Positions 30,735-41,037 of a DNA stretch of 64,000 nt are shown piece by piece. The first letter of the stretch is position 1; the number at the start of each line of letters is the position of its first letter. This DNA comes from Dendrolimus kikuchii (lineage: Eukaryota; Arthropoda; Insecta; Lepidoptera; Lasiocampidae): positions 320,001 to 384,000 of the forward strand of contig CM034389.1 of assembly GCA_019925095.2 (NCBI GenBank), written 5' to 3'. The notes beneath the pieces were generated by a model, which saw only the letters and a program-made list of their open reading frames with translations, was not told the DNA's origin and did no database searches. The position numbers and the translations under genes were made by a program.

Positions 30735-31270
30735 ATTATTATTTATATATCGTAACGCTGCGACTTAAAAGAGCGTGGCAGTAATTTAATCAGAGCAATA
30801 TTGTGGTTAACTAAGCATTACGAATGTCAAAACGCTTCTAGGACGTGTAAGTAATAAGTTTTGTTGAAATTTATTTTGTCCAATAACAGTAATTGGGTGC
30901 TCGTCGCAAAAACCTTCAGGGCATGTTAGTGAAAGGAAAACGAGTTAATTATAAGAAGGGGGTGAGCAGCCGCCGTCCTGTAAAGTAACTGGGGCCGAGC
31001 TGCCCTCCCCCCACTCCGTTATAACTCATAATAATGTCCACACGCGAAAGCGTTTGTGCGCCAGAACTGCGAGAAAAGGGTCGCATTATTTCAATATTTT
31101 TAGGTAATATATTACACAAAAGTTACCTTCTAGCAATTGCTGTTTCATGCTGAATGGCATAAATGGAATTTATTTAATATACATATCGTTAATAACATTT
31201 GTTCTAAGTAGTACCATCTATTACTGTACCGTTGTAATATTTCCAGGTAGTTGTGTTTGCTTTTCGTATA
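30735..31270. other. unassigned sequence
   Basis: About 535 bp, no repeat match. A GC-rich segment at 30955-31075 includes GTCCACACGCGAAAGCG, but no exon is supported. Confidence 0.4.
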
Positions 31271-31390
31271 GATTATACGAATATTATAAAGAGGCAAAGT
31301 TTGTGAGTTTGTTTGTTTCTTAAGTGATCTCTTGAACTACTGAAAGGTTTTTGAAAAGTCTTTCACCAGTGAAAAGCTACATTATTGCCG
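31271..31390 (+). mobile_element. Helitron-like 5' end
   Basis: ATTATACGAATATTATAAAG, GTTTGTGAGTTTGTTTG and GAAAAGTCTTTCACCAGTG, then AAGCTACATTATTG, follow the same order as the HelD element at 16726, up to the point where its GTCATAGGCTATAT segment begins. Here that segment has been amplified into a satellite. Confidence 0.6.
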
Positions 31391-32905
31391 AGTGACATTC
31401 ATGCATGCATGTCCGCTAGGTGACATAAGCTATATTTGACTTATTTGCGTGCGTTTGTGCGTGTGTGCTTGTCAGCTTGGTGACTTAGGCTATATTTGAT
31501 TTACATGCATGCGTCTATGCGTGAGTGTGCGTCAGCTAGGTGACATAGGCTATATTTGATTTACTCGCGTGCGTCAATGCATGCGTGCGTGTCAGCTAGG
31601 TGACATATGCTATATTTGATTTACATGCGTGCGTCAGTGCGTGCGTGCGTGTCAGCTACGTGACATAGGGTATATTTGATTTACATGCGTGCGTCTGTGC
31701 GTGAGTGCGCGTCAGCTACGTGACATAGGCTATATTTGATTTACATGCGTGCAACTGTGCGTGAGCTAGGTGACATAGGCTATATTTGATTTACTTGCGT
31801 GCGTGTCAGCTGGGTGACTTAGGCTATCTTGATTTACATGCGTGCGTCTATGCATGAGTGTGCGTCAGCTAGGTGACATAGGCTATATTTGATTTACTTG
31901 CGTGCGTGTCAGCTGGGTGACTTAGGCTATCTTGATTTACATGCGTGCGTCTATGCGTGAGTGTGCGTCAGCTAGGTGACATAGGCTATATTTGATTTAC
32001 ATGCGTGCAACTGGGCGTGAGCTAGGTGACATAGGCTATATTTGATTTACTTGCGTGCGTGTCAGCTGGGTGACTTAGGCTATCTTGATTTACATGCGTG
32101 CGTCTATGCGTGAGTGTGCGTCAGCTAGGTGACATAGGCTATATTTGATTTACATGCATGCAACTGGGCGTCAGCTAGGTGACATAGGCTATATTTGATT
32201 TACATGCGTGCGTCTGTGCGTGAGTGTGCGTCAGCTACGTGACATAGGATATATTTGATTTACATGCGTGCGTCTGTGCGTGAGTGTGCGTCAGCTACGT
32301 GACATAGGATATATTTGATTTACATGCGTGCGTCTGTGCGTGAGTGTGCGTCAGCTACGTGACATAGGCTATATTTGATTTACATGCGTGCAACTGTGCG
32401 TGAGCTAGGTGACATAGGCTATATTTGATTTACTTGCGTGCGTGTCAGCTGGGTGACTTAGGCTATCTTGATTTACATGCGTGCGTCTATGCGTGAGTGT
32501 GCGTCAGCTAGGTGACATAGGCTATATTTGATTTACTTGCGTGCGTGTCAGCTAGGTGACATAGGCTATATTTGATTTACATGCGTGCGTCTGTGCGTGA
32601 GAGTGCGTCAGCTAGGTGACATAGGCTATATTTGATTTACATGCGTGCAACTGGGCGTGAGCTAGGTGACATAGGCTATATTTGATTTACTTGCGTGCGT
32701 GTCAGCTGGGTGACTTAGGCTATATTTGATTTACATGCGTGCGTCTATGCGTGAGTGTGCGTCAGCTAGGTGACATAGGCTATATTTGATTTACATGCGT
32801 GCAACTGGGCGTGAGCTAGGTGACATAGGCTATATTTGATTTACTTGCGTGCGTGTCAGCTGGGTGACTTAGGCTATATTTGATTTACATGCATGCGTGT
32901 GTGTT
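31391..32905. repeat. 1.5-kb minisatellite, 60-bp basic unit with shorter variants
   Basis: About twenty-five units built on CAGCTAGGTGACATAGGCTA + TATTTGATTTACATGCGTGC + a GT/GC-rich spacer. Full units are 60 bp; shortened ones of about 43 bp (GGGTGACTTAGGCTATCTTG) alternate with them in a higher-order pattern repeated several times between 31795 and 32880. The purine/pyrimidine-alternating TGCGTGCGTG runs could favour left-handed DNA. The 3' end of the parent Helitron is not visible beyond 32905. Confidence 0.92.
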
Positions 32906-33430
32906 TTTTTATGATTAATATTACTTGAGATTGGGATTCTTCATTTGTAAGTTGAATTGAACAGTTCTCCAAGTTCTAGGCGTTTTGCTGTATAAATTCC
33001 GCACTAATAATGTGCAGGTATGTCGAGGTGAATGTGTGAAGTCACGCAAAAGGAGCCGTCAGGTCCTCGCGCTTCTGTGGCAGCCTTCGCGTTTATGAAG
33101 GGTCGTCCATTATCAACGTATGACTTGTTACCATATTTGTACTTAAGGTTACCGTTTCCAAAAAAATCAGTTCACATCAGCACTCGACAGTGAATACTAC
33201 TCACTGTCATTTAAAGTATCACTTAACCTCTGCCTCTCGCTGCTACAAGCTCAAGAATTTCCACCTGTATTTGCTGCATGTGCAGTATAGGAGGGAAGGG
33301 CATCATGTAAGAAATACCAAACACAACGAGCGATGTAATAACACTTATTTTAGTAACCGATTATAACTGTGTAATTAGGCAGTAGGCCGCAGTTGTTTAT
33401 TTATATGCTGCTGTTATATTTACATACATA
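32906..33430. other. unassigned sequence
   Basis: About 525 bp without match in the window; no supported exon. Confidence 0.4.
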
Positions 33431-34338
33431 TGTCGGGTTCACGCCAGGAGCGAACGAATGACGCTCCGAGAATAACACAATAATAATCTGAAATATTATA
33501 ATCAAAGTTTATTACACTAGAATTATCACAATTACGATATTAAATATTGCACAATAATACATAGAAATATTAGGACAACTCCAAGAGTTGCATCCACGCT
33601 TGTCAGGTGTCGAGCAGCAATTTGCCCTTCAAGAATACTGCGATTATCAGGCAGTAATTATCGACCACAATATATTATGTGGTCCTCGTCCAAGACTGTC
33701 ATTGTAGACTGTCGGCCGTAGAGTTGGTTGTAGACTGTCGGCCGTAGAGTTGGTTGTAGACTCGTAGACTGCCGATTCAAGACTGCCATTGTAGACTGCT
33801 GGTTCAATACTGCCCCCTCTGCCCGAACACCCAGTATTTATAAGGTCCTCATAGCGCGCTGCAATGACAATATCCGGTAATGCTGTGGCGCCACTTCAGC
33901 TACACTTCCTTCATAAAACCAACTTCCGCCATACGTTTAACTTCCAACATCCGGTTACTCCATTTCCGACATCCGTCAGCTCAATAATAAATGCTTCTAC
34001 ATTGACATCCGGTTAAACAACTTCCGATTACTACATGAAAGAATACTCTATCCGGTTATTGACTACTTCCGTCATTTGTTTATTTTATAATAACAAATAC
34101 GATTCCTACGCATACATACATACATACATAACTTCACGCCAGTTTCCTTGCGGGGTAGGCATGAACAACAGAGCGCCTTTCAGGCTCATTCTTACACACC
34201 TCACTTGCTTCTTTGACATTCATAGCTCTTGTCATGCACACTCGTCTGTTCTTAAGGCTCCTGATATCACCTTCTGCTAGTACACGATTGTTGTATGTAC
34301 TTCGTATAATTGTGTATTCTGTGTTTACGGGGTATTAC
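33431..34338 (-). repeat. probable LTR, interrupted by an RTE tail
   Basis: On the minus strand it would run from TGTAATACCCCG (34338) to TTCACGCCAG-type sequence ending in CCCGACA (33431), i.e. TG...CA ends. A TATAAATACTGGG box lies at about 33833-33845 on that strand. A repeated 28-bp direct repeat (GACTGTCGGCCGTAGAGTTG) is at 33708 and 33736. An RTE tail sits inside at 34112-34289. No target-site duplication was found and there is only one copy, so the LTR call is tentative. Confidence 0.35.
34112..34289 (-). mobile_element. RTE tail
   Basis: Minus-strand fragment starting with the (ATAC)n tail and ending at GCTAGTACACGAT. Confidence 0.8.
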
Positions 34339-34369
34339 ATCGGTCGAGCCGCCATTAAAATCTTGAGTT

Positions 34370-34587
34370 AAGTTTACCCGTCTGGATGTCTACCACCCTG
34401 GTTTAGAGTATGCCGCCATAACAAGCTGGAGTCGTTTTCCAGCATTAGTGGCCAGGTTCCAGTCTCCCTTAAAAGAGTAGCAGCGCATTTGTAGCACTTT
34501 TGGTGTTGCAAATGTCCATAGGCGATGGTAACCGCTTTCCATCAGGTTGGCCGTCTGCCTGTCTGCTGAACTCATGCAATAAAAAAA
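34370..34587 (+). mobile_element. A330 copy, 5' truncated
   Basis: First of two plus-strand copies lying head to tail; both share the variant GTTTTCCAGCATTAGTGGCC. Confidence 0.75.
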
Positions 34588-34593
34588 GGTAAA

Positions 34594-34853
34594 CAATACA
34601 ATTTTCTGCGGCCTGGCGACCTGTCGTAAGAAGCGACTAAACAACCCATAGATGGTAGGGTATTAACTCGTCTGGATGGCTACCACCCCTGGTCTAGAGT
34701 ATGCCGCCATAACAAACTTGAGTTGTTTTCCAGCATTAGTGGCCAGGTTCCAGTCTCCCTTAAGAGAGCAGCAGCGCATTTGTAGCACTTTTGGTGTTGC
34801 AAATGTCCATAGGCGATGGTAACTGCTTTCCATCAGGTTCGCCGTCTTTTCTT
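34594..34853 (+). mobile_element. A330 copy, second of a tandem pair
   Basis: Lacks the extreme 5' end and the poly(A) tail; sequence variants shared with its left neighbour suggest a local duplication. Confidence 0.72.
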
Positions 34854-34868
34854 TCTTTCCTTTTATTG

Positions 34869-35200
34869 TCTTGGTCTTATTGAGTATGCATTGTTTGCTA
34901 CAACTCCATTAATTCTTCAAAAAGTCATTCTGTAACATACTTCTGTACAATACTTATTAAAAAAAAGAATTTGAGATATAAATAGAATATGAAATATAAA
35001 GAAAATCAATATTTAGCTAGACGTGTTGCTGGGGAGTTTCTTGCCGCTTCTTCTCCTTTACAGCATCAACACGTTGCGAAGCGGTGTACATAGACTAGGA
35101 AGTAAAAATTAATTTTTGACTCTCATGTATGACCTTCAAAAAGTGTTCTCCAGTGGAACTTATTTTGAATAAAAACTTTTGAATTTGAATTTGAATTTGC
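34869..35200 (+). repeat. LINE 3' UTR-like repeat with (GAATTT)n tail
   Basis: Plus-strand copy ending in AATAAAAACTTTTGAATTTG and further GAATTT units. A short-motif tail of this kind is usual for some non-LTR retrotransposons in Lepidoptera (inference). The partner at 29849-30170 is inverted. Confidence 0.62.
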
Positions 35201-35476
35201 CTGTCTGCTGAAATCATGCAATATTTTATTTATTTATTTATCAATAAACATAGATAATAACGATATATTGAGGGTAAAAATACACTTTTCCTACTACATG
35301 TTTTAGTTTAGTTTATGGGTTTCTAACTCCATAGAGACAGCTCCATTCCGATGGCTTACCCTAGATTCGGATCAAAAAATACTGCGTGCGTGAAATGGAG
35401 CGTAAAGCGTGCAAGGCAGATCCGAGTGACTTCAACCGATAGCTGTTAGCTTTAAGAAAGAAGTAGGTATTTAAAA
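35201..35476. other. unassigned sequence
   Basis: Starts with GCCTGTCTGCTGAAATCATG, the displaced 3' end of the A330 copy at 34594-34853: the LINE tail at 34869-35200 inserted into that copy. The remainder is unassigned. Confidence 0.5.
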
Positions 35477-35491
35477 GATATCCTAAATAAA

Positions 35492-35799
35492 TAAATAAAA
35501 TAATAATAACAGCCCATAAATGTCCCACTGCTGGGCTCGGGCCTCCCATTATAGGGGGAACGGACAGTATATCCGCCACGCTTGTCCAAGGCGGCTTGGC
35601 AGATTTGACACATCGGTATCTCGATGTGCAGGTTGCATCACGATGTTTTCCTTCACCGTTGTTAGCACGTGGTAATTGTAACAATATGCACATTAGGTCA
35701 GAAAACTGCCTAAGTGGTGCACGCGGTCCGGCCAGGATCGAACCCGCGCCCTTTGAGTTTGGGACGCGTGCACTAGCCATTACGCTACCACGATCTTCC
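35492..35799 (-). mobile_element. SINE S1 copy with 15-bp target-site duplication
   Basis: Complete minus-strand S1; the head near 35790 has CCATTACGCTA (box A complement) and GGATCGAACC (box B complement). GATATCCTAAATAAA flanks it at 35477-35491 and 35800-35814. Confidence 0.9.
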
Positions 35800-35924
35800 G
35801 ATATCCTAAATAAACAGAAAAAATAAATCAATAACCAAATTTTTTGAGAGAAAAATAACACTTTATTGCACACCAAAATATATAATTACAAAAACGGACC
35901 ATATTTACAATATTTTCTAGGTAA

Positions 35925-36165
35925 TACAGATATACAATGCAAAAGTGGATGGATGCAGAAGTCGTCGGAGGCCACGACACACCTTCCATGATCAAATTGA
36001 TCGTGTACTAGCAGAAGGCTTAAGAACAGACGAGCGTGCATGACAAGAGCTATGAATGTCAAAGAAGCAAGTGAGTTGTGTAAGAATAAGCCTAAATGGC
36101 GCTCTGTTGTTCGTGCCTACCCCGCAAGGGAACTGGCGTGAAGTTATGTATGTATGTATGTACTT
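35925..36165 (+). mobile_element. RTE tail
   Basis: Begins within the coding of KQIYNAKVDG. A 12-bp loss follows the CTAGCAGAAGG block and one codon is changed, so the frame is broken before the conserved end. Confidence 0.8.
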
Positions 36166-36674
36166 TTAAGAGCCAATAATGCTCGCACAGCGTAATATAC
36201 TAAAACAGACGTATTAACATCATCACTAGCGGCACTTGTGCCTTTATGACCTTAATAAACGACATACAACAACTCAACGTGGTTTGGCTTGCAAACACCC
36301 TACAAACGGGTTCTATCATTAACGACGATTTAACCCAGCATCTTTGGAAGTGTACAAACCGTACAAACGAGCGGAGGGCATTCGTGCGAAGCAGTCGCAA
36401 ATGCCCGTGCTCTTCTCGAAAATTGCAATTTTCCGCGCTTTTTCTCCCCCGAAAAGCGATAAATTGCGATAATAGTTGTGTAGTGACAGTGTACAGTGTT
36501 TTTTAGTTCGATTCCGGCGCGAATCAGTTGTTTTTCGACTGAGGTGAGTTTTTAAGCTCTATTCGCTTTGTTTTCGCGCGCTTCGGCGCATTACGCAATA
36601 CTTAACGGTTATTTCGTGTTGTCAGACACACCGGTGCGCTTTCCTGGTCTTGGCGGGAGATAGGGCATCCAGTA
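36166..36674 (+). other. upstream region and likely 5' UTR of the R1-clade element
   Basis: GC content rises from about 36330. The 340 bp before the ORF1 start lack stops in phase only in part, have no match in the window, and probably include the element's 5' UTR and internal promoter. AATCAGTTGTTTTTCG (36521) is an initiator-like stretch. The exact 5' end of the element is not determined. Confidence 0.45.
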
Positions 36675-39600
36675 ATGGATGCCCCTGATTCCAAGTCGGC
36701 CCCTGGGCTTTCGGGTGCCCCTTGTAAAAGGGGACACGTGAAGGCCAAGGATGGTTGGCAGATGGCCGAGATCGGCGAAACGCGGCGGAAAAAAGTCCCG
36801 CCCAAATTATCAGCCCGACGCAGCAAGTCTGTTGCCGGGCCCCGCCCGCGGTGCCAGGCTGATGCCGTTATCACGGCGACAACCGAGGCACCTGAATCGC
36901 TAGGAAGGGCGGCGTCGGTGGTGGATCTCACCATAGACGCCCCCGAGGCTAGGAATAACGTGATGGGGCCACCTGCGGCACCCGTCACGCATAGGGCTCC
37001 GTCTGGCCGTGCGGCACGTAACAGTGCGGCACGCCCAGACATAGATAGGGAAGTGCTGCTCGCGGCAAACTCAGCTGTTTGCCTGGCTGTGAGTGCCGCG
37101 AGCACCATAGTCGAGTACGCATACATGGCGCCGTCGACCTCTGCGCGAGCTTCACCCGTGCACGGGGACGGCGCGTATGTACAGCACGAAGACATCCCAC
37201 CGTCCGGTAGCGTCCCAGACTCGCTGGAGAACGCGCTCGACGGTGCGATTCGCGCGTTCAATTGTTCCCGCCCCAATTCGCCTGCCTGTAGCTTGGTCTA
37301 TACGGCGGCCGGATCGGCGGCGGCAGAGAACGGGTGCCCCACGACGACGGTGTCAAATAGCGCATGGGCTTCACCCATGCCGACGACATCGGTCTGCGAC
37401 ATATCGGGTCGCAGCGTCGGGGACGGCCGCTCCACGACACCGGTTGCCGCGCGGGCTTCACTCGCGTCAACAACCGGGGTCGTGTGCAGGGACTCTGTAG
37501 GCGCGACAGCGGCGGCCCCTTCGTCTTCCTTCCCTACTGGGATGGGAGCCGCTGTCGCAATGTCGGCGCCTGTGGGTACAGCGGCTGCGGCGGCGGCGAC
37601 GACGGCTACGTCCCCGTCTTCGGCAGCAGCGGCGGCGGCGGATTCGGCGTCTTCGTGCTTGTTGTTTCCAGCATCGATGCCATCGGCCTCGGGTTCGGCG
37701 ACGCTGTCTACGTCTTCGGCGGCAACCGTGCCCATATCGTGTTCCCCCGTTTTTGTGGCCGGATCGAGGTCGCGCTTTTGGGACCGGTCCCAAAGCAGCG
37801 ACGCCGACTCGGCCGCTACGTCGGGTGCCTCCACCCCAGCGCGCGCGCGCTCGCCTTTGCGCCCCGCGGGGGGCGCAACCGCGTCGGTACTCGCGGGTGC
37901 GGAGGCCTTCCTCCGCACCGAGGGGGGGGAAAAAGGGCGTAAGGCGCGCAAGGCCACCGCCGCCAAACTGGCCGCGGCTAGCCAGTGCGCCGCCCTCGTA
38001 GGGGACGTCTCGTCCTTCGGCCCAGGGGAGCTCCGCCTCGCGGCGAGCGCCCAAGTGGCCGAAATCCTTCAAATTGCCCAGACGTCGGGCAATCTGAAGG
38101 GGGGCTACGTGCGTCGGCTGAAGGATGCCGCGAACAGGTTGTCGGACATTGTCGACACCCTGGCCACGCGGAATCCGGAAACCGAGGCATGGAGGCTCGG
38201 AAACGAAAATGCGCGTTTGCGCATGGAATTGAACTCATTGCGGGGGGAAAATCTTTCCTACCGTAAGGAGTTTGAGGAAATGCGCAAGGCCCTAAAGGCC
38301 TCCGCTCCGGCTGTGGAGCCGGCGCCCGCTGTTGTGGCGACGCCGCCCCCCGTACCCGTCAAGCGGAAGGCCCGGGCTGTCGCGGCGGAGGTGGCGGCGA
38401 TTCCGGAACCGCCCGCCGCGCTCGCTGCGGCTAAAAAACCGCGTCCGGCCCCTGCTGCGGTAGCAGGGCCAAAACCGGTTCCCGTCGACGGGACGGAATC
38501 GGCCGCGGCGCCCGCCGACGGGGCGGCGCCGACGTCCATCCCGATCGGGCCCGGCGGCGGGGAGTTCGATGCGTTTTTGCGAGTCGTGCTCGACGCCGTC
38601 GCGCCGTTCGTTCGCGCGCAATTTGCCGCGATTGAGGACCGGCTGAACCCCGCGCCGACCCTCCGTCCGCCGCTCGCGGCCGACCGAGGTAAGGCGCCGG
38701 CGCCCAGACCGGCGCCTCGCGACCAGGCCACCGGAAGGCCAAGACCAGTCACGGCTGCCGCCGCCGTCCGGCGAGGTCTGGGGGAAGCAAGTACCCCGGT
38801 CCCGGTGGAGGTGGTGGCGGCCCCGGCCGTCGGGGTGGCAGGCTCCCCACTGCCACCGGCCCCCCAAAAAAAGAAGCACAGGGGGGGCGTGAAGCGGACG
38901 CTCAGAAAGCAGCGGAGGGCGGCGCGCGCCGCCGCCGCTGCTTCAGCGGCCTCCGCTACGGTGCCCGCGCCTGTGGTGCCGGCCCCCAGGCAGCGGGCGG
39001 CGCTCGCGGCCGCGACACCGGTCGTCGCGGCGCCCGTCGTCCGCGCTCGCGTCACGCACGCCGCGCCGCCACTGGCGCCCGTGGCCCCCACCCCCGCCCC
39101 GGAGGGGGGGGCGTGGACCACGGTCGTCAAGCGGAAAAAGGGTAAAGGGGCGAGGGCCGACGGGCCCCCTCCCCTCCCCCAGGCGCAAGCTGCTCCCCTG
39201 CCGACGGGGCGGGGGCAGCAACAGCGGAAACAGGCTGCAAAGCCTGCGGTCGTATTCCGCGAGCCGAAGTCGGCCGCAGTTATCATTAAACTGCTGCCGG
39301 CAGCGGCCGCGAAGGGTGTCGGTTATCGCGAGGTCTTTGCAAAGGCCTCGACGGTGGTCGACATCGCGGCCATGGGCCTCCGCGAGGGGCTGAAGGTGGT
39401 GCGGACCGTCAGGGACGCGCGTCTCCTCGAGTTCCAGCCGGGACCCGAGAGCGCGGCCAAGGCGGACCGCGTCGCCGAGGCTCTGCGCGGAGCCCTTGTA
39501 GGGATGGCTGAGGTCGTCCGCCCCGTAAAGCGTGGGGAGCTTTACGTCTCTGGGCTGGACGAATCAGTCACGGTCGATGGGCTGCGTGACGCGATCGCGC

Positions 39601-40070
39601 GCGCCGGCAATTGCCGGCGCGACGACGTGCGCACGAAGCACATCGGTGCAGGACCGGGCGGTTTGGGCGCATCATACGTGATGTGCCCCGTCGCTGCTGC
39701 CAAAGCCATCGTCGAGCTGGGCTACCTCGTGGTAGGCTTCACCTCGGCGAGGGTGGAGGCACTGGAAGCCAGACCGATACGTTGTTACCGGTGTTACAAC
39801 GTCGGCCATGGCGCCCAGACCTGTCCGGACACGTGCCCGGACCGGACCAACTTGTGTCTCCGCTGCGGTAAGAGCGGACACAAGATGCCGGACTGCACGG
39901 CCCGGAACCCCCACTGCGCGGCGTGCGCGGCGGGGGGACTCAACGCTGCCCACCCCACGTTGGCGAGGTTCTGCCAGCCTCCCTACGTGAAGGGCAAATT
40001 CGTCCATCCGAGGACGAAACAACGCACGGGTGTTACGGGAGTACGCGCAATGGACACCTCCAATGCCTAG
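36675..40070 (+). CDS. ORF1 (gag-like) of an R1-clade non-LTR retrotransposon
   Basis: Uninterrupted 1131-codon frame in strongly GC-rich sequence. In R1-clade elements ORF1 is the nucleic-acid-binding gag-like protein that forms the RNP with the transcript and ORF2 (family knowledge). Layout: charged N-terminus; long Ala/Ser/Pro-rich region (residues ~200-450); a segment at ~458-480 with SGNLKGGYVRRLKDAA, a phrase common to ORF1 of this group; a heptad-like stretch ~505-545 (NENARLRMELNSLRGEN) that could be a coiled coil; a second Ala/Pro-rich region to ~870; a conserved region at ~880-1035; and zinc knuckles at ~1036-1095: CYRCYNVGHGAQTC, CLRCGKSGHKMPDC, and a third Cys/His group CAACAAGG...HPTLARFC. 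The start at 36675 is the first ATG of the frame. At 1131 residues it is longer than the ~450-700 usual for R1-type ORF1, mainly through the low-complexity regions. The long reverse-strand frames here are GC shadows. Confidence 0.85.
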   Translation: MDAPDSKSAPGLSGAPCKRGHVKAKDGWQMAEIGETRRKKVPPKLSARRSKSVAGPRPRCQADAVITATTEAPESLGRAASVVDLTIDAPEARNNVMGPPAAPVTHRAPSGRAARNSAARPDIDREVLLAANSAVCLAVSAASTIVEYAYMAPSTSARASPVHGDGAYVQHEDIPPSGSVPDSLENALDGAIRAFNCSRPNSPACSLVYTAAGSAAAENGCPTTTVSNSAWASPMPTTSVCDISGRSVGDGRSTTPVAARASLASTTGVVCRDSVGATAAAPSSSFPTGMGAAVAMSAPVGTAAAAAATTATSPSSAAAAAADSASSCLLFPASMPSASGSATLSTSSAATVPISCSPVFVAGSRSRFWDRSQSSDADSAATSGASTPARARSPLRPAGGATASVLAGAEAFLRTEGGEKGRKARKATAAKLAAASQCAALVGDVSSFGPGELRLAASAQVAEILQIAQTSGNLKGGYVRRLKDAANRLSDIVDTLATRNPETEAWRLGNENARLRMELNSLRGENLSYRKEFEEMRKALKASAPAVEPAPAVVATPPPVPVKRKARAVAAEVAAIPEPPAALAAAKKPRPAPAAVAGPKPVPVDGTESAAAPADGAAPTSIPIGPGGGEFDAFLRVVLDAVAPFVRAQFAAIEDRLNPAPTLRPPLAADRGKAPAPRPAPRDQATGRPRPVTAAAAVRRGLGEASTPVPVEVVAAPAVGVAGSPLPPAPQKKKHRGGVKRTLRKQRRAARAAAAASAASATVPAPVVPAPRQRAALAAATPVVAAPVVRARVTHAAPPLAPVAPTPAPEGGAWTTVVKRKKGKGARADGPPPLPQAQAAPLPTGRGQQQRKQAAKPAVVFREPKSAAVIIKLLPAAAAKGVGYREVFAKASTVVDIAAMGLREGLKVVRTVRDARLLEFQPGPESAAKADRVAEALRGALVGMAEVVRPVKRGELYVSGLDESVTVDGLRDAIARAGNCRRDDVRTKHIGAGPGGLGASYVMCPVAAAKAIVELGYLVVGFTSARVEALEARPIRCYRCYNVGHGAQTCPDTCPDRTNLCLRCGKSGHKMPDCTARNPHCAACAAGGLNAAHPTLARFCQPPYVKGKFVHPRTKQRTGVTGVRAMDTSNA

Positions 40071-40850
40071 TACGCCCGTAACAATACTATTTCAGGCGAA
40101 CGTAAACCACTCCCCCACCGCTCAGGACTTGTGCCTGCAGGCGATGGCGGAGTGGCAAGCGAACTTGGCCGTAATAAGCGAACCTTATTACGTGCCGCCT
40201 TGCGGCAATTGGGTGGGCGACCTCGACGACGTGGTAGCGGTGGTGGCCAGAGCCGGTTCTGGCACACCGCTTACATGTCTCGAAAGAGGAAAGGGCTATG
40301 CGGTGGCGGAGAGCGGGAGTATCGTCGTCATAGGCGTTTACTTTTCACGCAACCGCCCCCTGGCGGAGTTCGAGCTTCGCTTGGACGCCATCAGGGCTGC
40401 CATAGGCAGATTGTCGCCTAAAACGATCTTCGTGATGGGCGACTTTAACGCAAAGCACTGTTCCTGGGGAAATGCGTTCACGGAACCTAGGGGCCACGGT
40501 TGAGGAATGGGCTCTTCAATCCGGCCTGACCATATTGAACCAGGGATCGGTCCAGACCTGCGTGCGCGCGCGGGGTGGATCGGTCATCGACCTGTCATTC
40601 GCCACTCATGCGGCCGCCCGCAGAGTTGTCGGATGGAGGGTGCTGGAGGAGGTGGAGTCGCTCTCTGATCATCGGTACATCAGATTTGAGCTTACCCCCT
40701 CCTCCGGTCCGAGCCCTGTTCATCGCCCCCCTCTCCTCCCGCGTTGGGCCCTTACCAAGCTCGATCCGGAGCAGGCCGAGGAGTGGGCACTCACGGAAAG
40801 CTGGGCCTACCCAGCTGAATTCGCGAACCTGGACAGGCAGAGCACATGAA
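40030..40850 (+). pseudogene. ORF2 N-terminal endonuclease domain, frameshifted
   Basis: ORF2 overlaps the end of ORF1; the best start is the ATG at 40063, overlapping the ORF1 stop by 8 nt, giving MPSTPVTILFQANVNHSPTA. It is an APE-type endonuclease: VISEPYYVP carries the metal-binding Glu, VMGDFNAKHCSWG the catalytic Asp/Asn, and after the break VIDLSF and SDHRYI the final Asp/His. A one-base indel at about 40488-40495 moves the frame (first part stops at 40501-40503, second part continues from GATVEEWALQSG to a stop at 40847-40849). In a working element this domain nicks the target DNA to prime reverse transcription. Confidence 0.83.
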
Positions 40851-41037
40851 TATAGACTCAAACCAGGGTTTGAGTTGTTGCAATGCCTCGTTTAATAAGC
40901 GTCAGCCTCCGTGAAGAGGTCCACTGGTGGACCGAGGAACTTGCGAGATGCGACAGGCAGTTCGCATACATCACATGATGCTTAACGCTGCACGCGCTGT
41001 TTTAGTACTTCCATAGGAAATTTCGTAATCCCCCCGC
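40851..41037 (+). pseudogene. ORF2 linker with most of the reverse transcriptase deleted
   Basis: A short frame at 40900-40977 reads REEVHWWTEELARCDRQF, which matches the linker between endonuclease and reverse transcriptase in R1-clade ORF2 (WWT..I/L motif). A stop follows, then ~60 bp with no recognisable coding. The entire reverse transcriptase core (no YADD, no GVPQGS) is missing, so roughly 1.5 kb was lost relative to the expected ~1000-codon ORF2. Confidence 0.72.

Noticed and set aside
30955..30990. Minus-strand exon after TTACTTTACAG near 30990
   Set aside because: A good acceptor but a stop follows within about 30 nt and no donor is present.
31391..32905. CRISPR array
   Set aside because: Units are adjacent tandem repeats without unique spacers, in a eukaryotic context with Helitron sequence at the left.
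36501..36560. Host first exon ending at GACTGAG before GTGAGT
   Set aside because: It lies in the GC-rich lead-in to the R1-clade ORF1, so 5' UTR of that element is the simpler explanation; not excluded without transcript data.
37298..39286. Long minus-strand open frames of 201-342 codons over ORF1
   Set aside because: They lie opposite an intact gag-like frame in GC-rich DNA and translate into low-complexity Arg/Ala/Gly sequence; they are GC shadows.
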